Part shown: piece by piece, positions 13,512 through 19,156 of the stretch | Position numbering within the stretch: position 1 is the first letter of the stretch | Layout of the letters: every line of letters begins with the position of its first letter | IMG/VR virus record: IMGVR_UViG_3300003321_000658 | Span: 1-39,551 of that record | Length of the DNA: 39,551 nt | Strand: one strand, 5' to 3' | From: a virus | Made by a program: the position numbers and the translations under genes | Notes under the pieces: generated by a model | Database searches by the model: none | Told to the model about the DNA's origin: nothing | What the model saw: the letters and a program-made list of their open reading frames with translations, nothing else

Positions 13512-14258
13512 ATGAAGATTATAGATGTAGAACAAAGGTCTGAGGCTTGGCACGAGCTCCGCAAGAAGCGAATCGGCGGGACCCGGCTCGGCGATCTTTG
13601 GACCGCTCGGGCCTACTTGAAGAAGGACATCGTCCGGGTGCTCGAGGAAGCTAAAATCGAATTCAAGAAAAGTGCCCCGACGGCTGAGCTCGAACAGCTA
13701 TTGCCGGATGAGGCCCGCATCCAGTTATTAAAAGATGCTCCGCGCAAGCAAGGTTTCTACGAGCTGATTGCCGAGTACCTGTCCATCGACCCGGACGACG
13801 AGAATCGGATGGACCGGGGCACCCGGCTGGAGCCGGAGGCCCGGGCCTGGTTCGAATCGACCTATAAAAAGAAGGTCGAGGAAGTCGGCATGTGTATGAG
13901 CGACGTCGACGACCGGATTTACAACAGCCCCGACGGCCTTATCCGCAAGAGCCCCAAGAGCCGGAAATATACCGAGGCCCTGGAAATCAAGTGCCTGGCA
14001 CCGGCCCGCCATATCCAGGCGGTCGTCGAGAAGCAGGTGCCGGAGGAATACTGGTCTCAGATGATGCAGTACTTCGTGGTCAACGAGGACCTGGAGACAC
14101 TGTGGTGGGTTTTCCACGACCCGAGAATCGTCACGATACCGTACTACGTCCTGGAGATAACCCGGGAGAGCCTGGGCGATTGGCCCCAGCGTCTGCTCGA
14201 GTTCCAGGTCGCCCAGTTGCAGCGGATTGATGAAATAGTAGAGGAGCTTGCGTTCTGA
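13512..14258 (+). CDS. YqaJ/lambda-exonuclease family nuclease
   Basis: A 248-aa PD-(D/E)xK exonuclease that would resect double-stranded ends for strand annealing. Motifs are QRSEAWHELRKKRIGGT near the N terminus (8-24), RGTRLEPEA (102-110, conserved Glu), YNSPDGL (137-143, metal-binding Asp), LEIK (157-160, the ExK catalytic pair) and QMMQYF (183-188). The length matches the family. It starts two bases after the HNH gene. Together with the gene at 12366 it forms a recombination pair. Confidence 0.88.
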   Translation: MKIIDVEQRSEAWHELRKKRIGGTRLGDLWTARAYLKKDIVRVLEEAKIEFKKSAPTAELEQLLPDEARIQLLKDAPRKQGFYELIAEYLSIDPDDENRMDRGTRLEPEARAWFESTYKKKVEEVGMCMSDVDDRIYNSPDGLIRKSPKSRKYTEALEIKCLAPARHIQAVVEKQVPEEYWSQMMQYFVVNEDLETLWWVFHDPRIVTIPYYVLEITRESLGDWPQRLLEFQVAQLQRIDEIVEELAF

Positions 14259-14620
14259 TGGAAGGCTGGCGTATGTATATCAAAGAGTTCAAGACGCCAC
14301 GGGAAAAGTTCGCCCTGTTCCTGTTCCCGCTCGGCCTCATATTGAGTATCGTCGGGATCTTCACGCCCAACAGCTGGGACCTGGCGATGCTAGGCATCAT
14401 CCTGGCCTGCGAACTGCCGATGCTGATAATCAGCCGGCGGAAGCTGAACCGTAGCAAGGAGAGGCTGTTCGAATCCAAGACTAAGGTTATCGTGATAGAG
14501 ACTATCATGGAGATGTTCGACCCGGAGGGCTTCGAGGCACTGAAGAAGCGTCGGGAGGCCCAGGCGGAAGTAGCAAAATTGTTTGGAGGGAAACATGGAC
14601 GAAAAAGAGCTGACAGCTGA
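14258..14620 (+). CDS. small membrane protein with cytoplasmic helical tail
   Basis: A 120-aa protein with two membrane helices (about 18-36, KFALFLFPLGLILSIVGIF, and 41-58) and a charged helical C terminus (KVIVIETIMEMF ... KKRREAQAEVAKLFGG). The ATG at 14258 overlaps the exonuclease stop by one base; ATG 14273, with GAAGG eight bases upstream, is an alternative start. Function unknown. Confidence 0.6.
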   Translation: MEGWRMYIKEFKTPREKFALFLFPLGLILSIVGIFTPNSWDLAMLGIILACELPMLIISRRKLNRSKERLFESKTKVIVIETIMEMFDPEGFEALKKRREAQAEVAKLFGGKHGRKRADS

Positions 14621-14774
14621 TATAGGCGACGCCATCTATCGGGTGCTACGGAACCACGGCATCGAACCCAAGGACGTGGGCGTCGTCATCGACCCGATGG
14701 AAATCCGGGTCCTGGTCCGACTGCCTATTATCAAGGGCAAGCTGAAACGGCTGAAGGACCGGTTTAAAAAATGA
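14595..14774 (+). CDS. hypothetical small protein
   Basis: A 59-aa protein. The start at 14595 is set by GGAGG six bases upstream. The sequence (DEKELTADIGDAIYRVLRN, then VVIDPMEIRVLVRLPI, then a basic tail) suggests an alpha-beta fold. It overlaps the previous gene by 26 bases and the next by four (ATGA). Not recognised. Confidence 0.55.
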   Translation: MDEKELTADIGDAIYRVLRNHGIEPKDVGVVIDPMEIRVLVRLPIIKGKLKRLKDRFKK

Positions 14775-15037
14775 GCAATTTGGATTTCATGGACACCAAG
14801 GAAAAGGCCCGAAGCTCAGTGTCGCCTTTAAAAGACCCTTTCAGTAAGGAGTGTATTGATTCCATCCATATAGATATCTATCCGCGGCGGTCGTTCGGAC
14901 AGCCGATGAACTGCCGGGTGGAATTCATGAACGGAAAAACCGAAGGCACCCAGCGATTTGCCGGACACGATTTGAAAGCCATGATGGTCGAGGTCCAGTC
15001 CTTTATAGACAGTCTCGGAGGTAGCAGTGAAGTATAA
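14771..15037 (+). CDS. hypothetical small protein
   Basis: An 88-aa protein whose start overlaps the previous stop (ATGA). The middle (IHIDIYPRRSFGQPMNCRVEF, then a C-terminal helix) resembles a small beta-sheet with one helix. No catalytic motif is visible. It overlaps the NinB-like gene by 11 bases. Function unknown. Confidence 0.55.
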   Translation: MSNLDFMDTKEKARSSVSPLKDPFSKECIDSIHIDIYPRRSFGQPMNCRVEFMNGKTEGTQRFAGHDLKAMMVEVQSFIDSLGGSSEV

Positions 15038-15440
15038 CCTCGCCAATCCGGCCGAGTCGAAACAAGCCCGTGAGTACCTCACGGAGCTTATTACAAAACG
15101 GGCCAGGGTCGAGATTAAAAAAATCATCCGCAAGCGGTCCCTGAATCAGAATAACTACCTGCATCTGCTACTCGGTTATTTCGGGCAGCACTTCGGCTAT
15201 ACGCTCGAGGAATCCAAGCTTATATATAAAGAGCTCAACGCTGGCACCTACGCCTACGAAAAGAACGGCTACACTTTCCTCAAGAGCTCGGCTGTTCTTG
15301 ACACCGCTCAAATGACCAGGACCATCGACATCTTCCGAGAACGCTCCAAGGACATGGGCCTGCCGTTGCCGGCGGCCACCGACCAGGACTGGCTCCGGCA
15401 GATTGAGAACGAAATCGAAAGGTCGGGTCAGTATGTATAG
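15027..15440 (+). CDS. NinB-like recombination accessory protein
   Basis: A 137-aa protein with GTG start 15027 and CGGAGG about six bases upstream. The segment KRSLNQNNYLHLLLGYFGQ followed by GYTLEESKLIYKE matches the 'R(S/T)xxQNxxxHxxL' pattern of phage NinB-like proteins, which assist recombination mediators and bind single-stranded DNA. The C-terminal half (TRTIDIFRERSKDMGLPLP) fits the same family. Its place next to recombination genes supports the assignment. Confidence 0.62.
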   Translation: MKYNLANPAESKQAREYLTELITKRARVEIKKIIRKRSLNQNNYLHLLLGYFGQHFGYTLEESKLIYKELNAGTYAYEKNGYTFLKSSAVLDTAQMTRTIDIFRERSKDMGLPLPAATDQDWLRQIENEIERSGQYV

Positions 15441-15453
15441 TAAGGAGGGTAAA

Positions 15454-15609
15454 ATGACCGAGGCTGAGGTGCTACATCAAATCAAAACCATCATCTTGTC
15501 GGGACCGCCGGACCTCGATGAGGTCGAGGCCGAAAAGATGGCAGTGGCGATATTCAATCAAGTAAAAGACTGGGTGTGGAAGGAGGCTCAAGATGGCGCG
15601 ACCGGATAG
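15454..15609 (+). CDS. hypothetical small helical protein
   Basis: A 51-aa acidic helical protein (MTEAEVLHQIKTIILSG; VEAEKMAVAIFNQVKDWV). Start chosen at 15454 for AAGGAGG just upstream. It overlaps the next gene by 17 bases. Not recognised. Confidence 0.55.
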   Translation: MTEAEVLHQIKTIILSGPPDLDEVEAEKMAVAIFNQVKDWVWKEAQDGATG

Positions 15610-15976
15610 TATACGTAAGATAGGCCTGAAGCGTCACATCGACGGCCAGGTCGAGGCCCGCAACGGCTTCGATTATGAGAACTTCTGCAAGATGGTCGAG
15701 GCTAACGTCAGCGTCGCCAGCATGGCCCGGGCCTTCAAGGTGACCGTCAATACAATGAATAAGTGGCTACAGATCCACAGGGAGGAAACACGTGAACGGA
15801 CGAACAGCAAAGCTACTGCGAAAAGCCAGCTCCGGCAATCGAGAAAAGTATCGGGCCCTAAAAAGCGCGTACAAAAGGGCTCCGGCCTGGAAACGGCCCG
15901 AGGCCAAGCGTCAGGCCGCCGACATCGTCGAAGTCGAACGGCAGCAAGCAATCGTAAACAGGAAAATAAAAAGTGA
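15593..15976 (+). CDS. helix-turn-helix protein whose tail overlaps another gene
   Basis: A 127-aa frame. Residues 28-65 hold a helix-turn-helix (YENFCKMVEANVSVASMARAF, then VTVNTMNKWLQIH), typical of small phage DNA-binding proteins. From about residue 66 the frame is Arg/Ser/Lys-rich low complexity and coincides with the better-looking gene at 15792 in another frame, so the tail is probably a by-product of that overlap. An AAGGAGG-type site precedes the ATG. Confidence 0.6.
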   Translation: MARPDSIRKIGLKRHIDGQVEARNGFDYENFCKMVEANVSVASMARAFKVTVNTMNKWLQIHREETRERTNSKATAKSQLRQSRKVSGPKKRVQKGSGLETARGQASGRRHRRSRTAASNRKQENKK

Positions 15977-15989
15977 AAAACAAGCTTAA
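15792..15989 (+). CDS. basic helical protein nested in the preceding gene's tail
   Basis: A 65-aa protein with GTG start 15792 preceded by GGGAGG with good spacing. It is rich in Lys, Arg, Ala and Glu helices (KRPEAKRQAADIVEVERQ). Its codons in the overlap look like normal genome codon use, unlike the other frame. It shares 185 bases with the upstream gene (+1 frame) and overlaps the next gene by 17. Probably a small nucleic-acid-binding protein. Confidence 0.5.
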   Translation: MNGRTAKLLRKASSGNREKYRALKSAYKRAPAWKRPEAKRQAADIVEVERQQAIVNRKIKSEKQA

Positions 15990-16167
15990 AAAAGGTTGGG
16001 AGCCGAAGCACCGGTCCAGGCGGGTAAGCAAGGCCAGCCTGCTACCGAAGCCGGACCCGACGCTGAGCAACCATAAACGCATGCAGCTCCGCCAAAACGC
16101 CCGGAACTATCATAAGGAGATGGACGAGCAGTTGCAGGAGGAGCTGGCCAAGGATGCTTCATCTTGA
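15973..16167 (+). CDS. basic hypothetical protein
   Basis: A 64-aa basic protein with GTG start 15973 overlapping the stop of the helix-turn-helix gene (GTGA). AGGA lies about nine bases upstream. It is rich in Lys and Arg, with a C-terminal acidic helix (EMDEQLQEELAKD). It overlaps the methyltransferase gene by 14 bases. Function unknown. Confidence 0.5.
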   Translation: MKNKLKKGWEPKHRSRRVSKASLLPKPDPTLSNHKRMQLRQNARNYHKEMDEQLQEELAKDASS

Positions 16168-17188
16168 TCTGTTCTCCGGCATCGGTGGGTTCGCTTATGC
16201 AATCGACCAGGTGTGGGATAATGTAGACCATATATTCTGCGACAACGACAAGTTCTGTAAGCAAGTATTAAAAAAACACTGGCCGGAAAGCGAGATATAC
16301 GACGATGTCAGAACCCTTATTACCAACCCCGACTTCATCCGACATATACACGGGGGACCTGAAGAGTTCCCAGCGGGCGGACAACACCAAACACAGCGTC
16401 AACCTGAGTCAGGTATTCAGCCATCCGGCATATCTACCGACGCCACAGTCAAGGGATTGGAAGGGGAAATCGGGCAAGAACTTCAACAACCAAAACCTGC
16501 CAAGCGTCCTTTCATCCTCACCGGAGGCTTCCCTTGCCAGCCGTTCTCTCAGGCTGGAACTCGAACTGGAGCCCACGACGACCGTTACCTCTGGCCGGAA
16601 ATGTTTGAGGTTATTAAATTTACAAAACCCGAGTGGGTCGTCGCTGAAAACGTTAGTGGAATACTTACTTGGGGAGATGGTTTGGTCTTCGACAAGGTGT
16701 GCCTTGACCTGGAAAGTGCAGGGTACGATGTCCAACCGTTTATTATTCCGGCTGCGGGCGTCGGTGCTCCCCATCGACGAGACCGAATTTGGTTTGTTGC
16801 CTACGCCTCGGGTCTCAGAGATCGAGGGAGCTCCGGTCAAGAACGCCGAGTACAAGAACGGGAGCTGGTCCCGGACCAACGAGCAGGGAATCCGGCACGG
16901 GGTCAAGGTCAAGGACGTCCTGGCCATGCTACCGACACCGCGCCACGCCAATCCCGGAAGTCGCCCGAACAAGAAGGGCGGGAAAGTTTTGAACGAGGAA
17001 GTTGGGAAAGGAACTGGTATGAAGTTGCAACCGAGCTTTGTAGAGTGGATGATGGGCTTCCCGCCAGGCTGGACGGATTTGAACTCACCAAGCCCCAACA
17101 CAAGGCCCAGCGAATCAAGGCCCTCGGCAACGCCATAGTCCCGGAAGTCGCCCAGGAAATCATGCGTGCTATAAAAGAGTCCGTTTAG
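16154..17188 (+). CDS. dcm: DNA (cytosine-5) methyltransferase
   Basis: A 344-aa enzyme that methylates C5 of cytosine in DNA using S-adenosylmethionine. Conserved motifs are I (DLFSGIGGF, 5-13), IV with the catalytic Cys (GGFPCQPFS, C128), VI (ENVSG, 165-169), VIII (APHRRDRIWF, 205-214) and X (GNAIVP, near 326). Two stretches look unconstrained: 60-118 and about 218-290 (Arg/Gln/Gly-rich). Exactly there a second long frame carries family-like sequence. It could protect phage DNA from host restriction or mark it. It is the last gene before the small membrane proteins of this arm. Confidence 0.9.
   Translation: MLHLDLFSGIGGFAYAIDQVWDNVDHIFCDNDKFCKQVLKKHWPESEIYDDVRTLITNPDFIRHIHGGPEEFPAGGQHQTQRQPESGIQPSGISTDATVKGLEGEIGQELQQPKPAKRPFILTGGFPCQPFSQAGTRTGAHDDRYLWPEMFEVIKFTKPEWVVAENVSGILTWGDGLVFDKVCLDLESAGYDVQPFIIPAAGVGAPHRRDRIWFVAYASGLRDRGSSGQERRVQERELVPDQRAGNPARGQGQGRPGHATDTAPRQSRKSPEQEGRESFERGSWERNWYEVATELCRVDDGLPARLDGFELTKPQHKAQRIKALGNAIVPEVAQEIMRAIKESV
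16305..17138 (+). CDS. LPTP/EWMMGFPxGWT-family protein overlapping the methyltransferase (+1 frame)
   Basis: A 277-aa open frame lying wholly inside the methyltransferase gene. It contains LLPTPTSSD, LPTPQSRDWKG, TWKVQGTMSNRLLFRL, EFGLLPTPRVSEIEG, MLPTPRHAN and LQPSFVEWMMGFPPGWTDL. These repeated LPTP blocks and the EWMMGFPxGWT end recur, as I remember, in phage proteins often labelled DNA methylase. The motifs fall mainly where the methyltransferase frame is low complexity. No strong ribosome-binding site precedes ATG 16305, so expression by re-initiation or frameshift is possible. Its function is unknown; it may help methylation or target recognition. Confidence 0.55.
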   Translation: MSEPLLPTPTSSDIYTGDLKSSQRADNTKHSVNLSQVFSHPAYLPTPQSRDWKGKSGKNFNNQNLPSVLSSSPEASLASRSLRLELELEPTTTVTSGRKCLRLLNLQNPSGSSLKTLVEYLLGEMVWSSTRCALTWKVQGTMSNRLLFRLRASVLPIDETEFGLLPTPRVSEIEGAPVKNAEYKNGSWSRTNEQGIRHGVKVKDVLAMLPTPRHANPGSRPNKKGGKVLNEEVGKGTGMKLQPSFVEWMMGFPPGWTDLNSPSPNTRPSESRPSATP

Positions 17189-17197
17189 TGTTATAAT
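17189..17197 (+). promoter_or_regulatory. extended -10 promoter, leaderless
   Basis: TGTTATAAT ends six bases before ATG 17204, so transcription should begin at the start codon. There is no good -35 and no ribosome-binding site. The motif lies right after the methyltransferase stop. Confidence 0.6.
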
Positions 17198-17203
17198 CCG
17201 CTT

Positions 17204-17500
17204 ATGAAAACACTACTATTAGGTGCCGCGGGTGCCGTCGTCGTTCTCGGTAGTGGCGTGGCCGTAGCCAACCACTACGACAATTACAAAACTAAAACTC
17301 AGGCTCAGACAGTCAGCCAGGTCGAGCAGGCCAAGAGGGCTCAGTACAATACCGACAAGGCTTTGTACCAGCCGGTCGTCAACCAAAACAAAACACTGCA
17401 AGCCGAGTGCGAAAAGGGAGCAGCTGCGTATGCAAAACTCAGTGCTTTGGTCCAAAAGCAAACACCGGCTCCGCAATGCGGGCCGGCTACTGCTAATTAA
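17204..17500 (+). CDS. exported coiled-coil protein (spanin-like topology)
   Basis: A 98-aa protein with an N-terminal signal anchor (MKTLLLGAAGAVVVLGSGV), a predicted extracytoplasmic coiled coil (about 28-85) and two cysteines (AECEKG; PQCGPA). Membrane anchor plus periplasmic coiled coil resembles i-spanins or Rz-like proteins, but also many other phage envelope proteins. It has its own leaderless promoter at the end of the arm. Confidence 0.55.
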   Translation: MKTLLLGAAGAVVVLGSGVAVANHYDNYKTKTQAQTVSQVEQAKRAQYNTDKALYQPVVNQNKTLQAECEKGAAAYAKLSALVQKQTPAPQCGPATAN

Positions 17501-17577
17501 AAAGCCGATTCCTGCTATACTGAGTGAGGAAATCGCAGATGCTATCTGTGCTAAAAATATAAAAAAGGCCGAAAAAC

Positions 17578-17814
17578 ATGCACTATCTAAAAAGTCTCTT
17601 TGACTTCATATTCTTGTCGGTTATCGTCAAGATCATAATCGGGCACTGGCTGGCCGAGCGTATTGAAGATTGGGGCCGGAACTTCGTCTCGAAGAACGAG
17701 CGGTACCTGGCTATCTTCAACCACTACCAGCTGAACGCCGCCGGCGCGGGTCACGCAGCCAAGGACGTACTGAACTGCGTCGAAGGCAGGTGTGCTATTT
17801 TCCACCAAACCTAG
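17578..17814 (+). CDS. small hydrophobic hypothetical protein, last gene of the rightward arm
   Basis: A 78-aa protein with a hydrophobic N-terminal helix (LKSLFDFIFLSVIVKIIIGHW, about residues 4-24) and an acidic/basic C-terminal part with two Cys (LNCVEGRCAIF). AGG lies about ten bases before the ATG. The preceding 77 bases hold TATACT and a weak hairpin. Its end overlaps the minus-strand gene 17795-18082 tail to tail. Membrane association likely; function unknown. Confidence 0.5.
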   Translation: MHYLKSLFDFIFLSVIVKIIIGHWLAERIEDWGRNFVSKNERYLAIFNHYQLNAAGAGHAAKDVLNCVEGRCAIFHQT

Positions 17815-18082
17815 CTATCAAGCGGGCCTCTGAGTCCTTAGCCCGCTGATTCCAGTAGGTATTATTTATCTTTGGTACGGGGTGTCTGACGATATCGTCT
17901 ACCTTCACAGACTCAATTACAGGTTCCTCTTGGACCACTGGCGGAACATAGGGTAGCGGTATGGGGACTAGTGGCCTGGGCTTCTTATAAGCTTCTTTAT
18001 GAGCCGGCATGCAGAACCTACGATTGCCTGGGGAGGGCTCGAACGTACAGCCACAGTAAGCACACTTCTTAATCTTTTTCAT
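17795..18082 (-). CDS. zinc-ribbon protein, last gene of the leftward late arm
   Basis: A 95-aa protein with an N-terminal CAYCGCTFEPSPGNRRFC then H (C-x2-C ... C-x3-H), followed by a Pro-rich segment (RPLVPIPLPYVPPVV) and a helical basic C terminus (NQRAKDSEARLIARFGGK). The same pair of elements occurs in reverse order in the 62-aa protein at 4349-4537. TGTTATAAT lies ten bases before the ATG with no ribosome-binding site, so the mRNA is nearly leaderless. Function unknown. Confidence 0.6.
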   Translation of the reverse strand: MKKIKKCAYCGCTFEPSPGNRRFCMPAHKEAYKKPRPLVPIPLPYVPPVVQEEPVIESVKVDDIVRHPVPKINNTYWNQRAKDSEARLIARFGGK

Positions 18083-18092
18083 CTGTCAAGTT

Positions 18093-18230
18093 ATTATAAC
18101 ACCGATTTTTTAACAGGGGTGGCGATGGTATAATATGGTCCCGTATAGTAAAAGCTTGACACCTGTATTTTTTAAAATTTGTCAATCATCAAACGGGACA
18201 CTTGTCAAAAACAGGTGCCTTGTCAAGGCC
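18093..18230. promoter_or_regulatory. regulatory gap with repeated TTGTCAA motifs and an extended -10
   Basis: The 148-bp gap between two minus-strand genes holds TGTTATAAT (-) with the hexamer at 18093-18098. It also holds a plus-strand TATAAT at 18129-18134 and at least four TTGTCAA/TTGACA elements between about 18155 and 18226. TTGACACCTGT here is identical to the -35 region of the initiator promoter (5755-5765). The outer elements CTTGACACCTGT and ACAGGTGCCTTGTCAAG can pair with a small bulge. It looks like an operator cluster for the same regulator. Confidence 0.45.
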
Positions 18231-18689
18231 TTAAAGTGGCAGGGCTACCTTCTCCGGACTGGCTGGCTTAGGTGCCGGTTCCGGGCCTATCTCGGTGATG
18301 TCAATCACGGCCCCGGGAATCTCCAGGGCATCCATGCCTTCGTTCGGGAACCGCTTGGCCGCCACTATTTCCACCACCTGGCTGTCGTCTATCCAAACGC
18401 CGGACTCCGTCAGGCCGTCCATCGTTGATCTTATAAGCTTGTCCAGGTCCGGCTTCTTGCTGGGCCACGTCTGACGCCTTTTAGGAGCACTCAGAGGCTT
18501 CTTCAGCGTGAAGATGACACGGATGCGAATAGCCCCGCTCAGCGGGGCTATTCTGCCTGCTTCCATGACGGCGTACTGCACGTTTTGGCGCCAGGGTTTG
18601 ACCAAGGGCGACGATTCAACCAATATGCCGTTGCCGACGTGCCTCTTGGAGCCCTGCGGGGCCGGTGTACCGTAGACCGTTATTCGCAT
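18231..18689 (-). CDS. RusA-like Holliday junction resolvase
   Basis: A 152-aa RusA-family nuclease that cuts four-way DNA junctions, useful for resolving replication and recombination intermediates before packaging. The acidic metal-binding residues are in KPDLDKLIRSTMDGL (D81, D83, D91) and GVWIDDSQV (D101, D102). The N-terminal VYGTPAPQGSKR is also typical. The C-terminal Pro/Ala tail is extra. The ATG is preceded by TGATATAAT with a six-base gap and no ribosome-binding site, so a separate leaderless transcript is likely even though the gene follows the late structural genes. Confidence 0.87.
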   Translation of the reverse strand: MRITVYGTPAPQGSKRHVGNGILVESSPLVKPWRQNVQYAVMEAGRIAPLSGAIRIRVIFTLKKPLSAPKRRQTWPSKKPDLDKLIRSTMDGLTESGVWIDDSQVVEIVAAKRFPNEGMDALEIPGAVIDITEIGPEPAPKPASPEKVALPL

Positions 18690-18695
18690 GGGGCG

Positions 18696-18701
18696 ATTAT
18701 A
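18696..18701 (-). promoter_or_regulatory. extended -10 promoter for the RusA-like gene (leaderless)
   Basis: TGATATAAT on the minus strand followed by CGCCCC and the ATG. The predicted RNA start coincides with the start codon. Confidence 0.6.
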
Positions 18702-19154
18702 TCAGGAACTGAAGTCGACAGGTATGGAAGTGGATGTCGGTGCGACGACGGCCGGAGTTGGCGCGGGAGTGTCGGAGGGTGCCAGGCCGGGAGCGACTGT
18801 CGGAGCCGTGCCGGCGGCTAGAACCTGGGCGTTATAGTCGGCTATCCGCTTTTGGATGGCGGCCAGTCCCGGTTTGACCATGAAGAAGTAGACCGGCTGG
18901 GTCATGAAGGCCACCACGGCGGTCTGGACAGCTATGATGCTCGGGTCGTGGGTCGGGACGTGAAGCAGGTAATTGCCGGCGACTACCAAGCCCGATGACA
19001 GGGCCACCAGGGTTATCATGACTCGTTCGGATTGGACGGAGAACCATTTCTTGACGGCTACCAGCAGAGGCGACAGGACGCCGGAGGCTGCGACGGCGCT
19101 CCAGGGTACGTGCACGGCAGCGTAATTTAATATGTTCAGTATTTGTTGTAGCAT
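18702..19154 (-). CDS. holin-like or virion membrane protein
   Basis: A 150-aa protein with about three hydrophobic helices (PWSAVAASGVLSPLLVAV near 17-34; MITLVALSSGLVVAGNYLL near 46-64; IIAVQTAVVAFMTQPVYFFMV near 73-93), then a helical segment and a Pro/Thr/Ala-rich tail. Topology resembles class I holins, and the gene is the last of the tail operon. A second holin candidate sits beside the endolysin, so this one may have another role. TACTCCT precedes the ATG (AGGAGTA on the coding strand). Confidence 0.5.
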   Translation of the reverse strand: MLQQILNILNYAAVHVPWSAVAASGVLSPLLVAVKKWFSVQSERVMITLVALSSGLVVAGNYLLHVPTHDPSIIAVQTAVVAFMTQPVYFFMVKPGLAAIQKRIADYNAQVLAAGTAPTVAPGLAPSDTPAPTPAVVAPTSTSIPVDFSS

Positions 19155-19156
19155 TT

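Noticed and set aside
16409-17101. 230-codon minus-strand frame across the methyltransferase
   Set aside because: No promoter or ribosome site, no family features; two sense frames already explain the conservation.
18135-18428. Plus-strand frame directly after TATAAT (18129-18134)
   Set aside because: The ATG touches the -10 box, too close for a transcript to include it, and the rest is antisense to the RusA-like gene.
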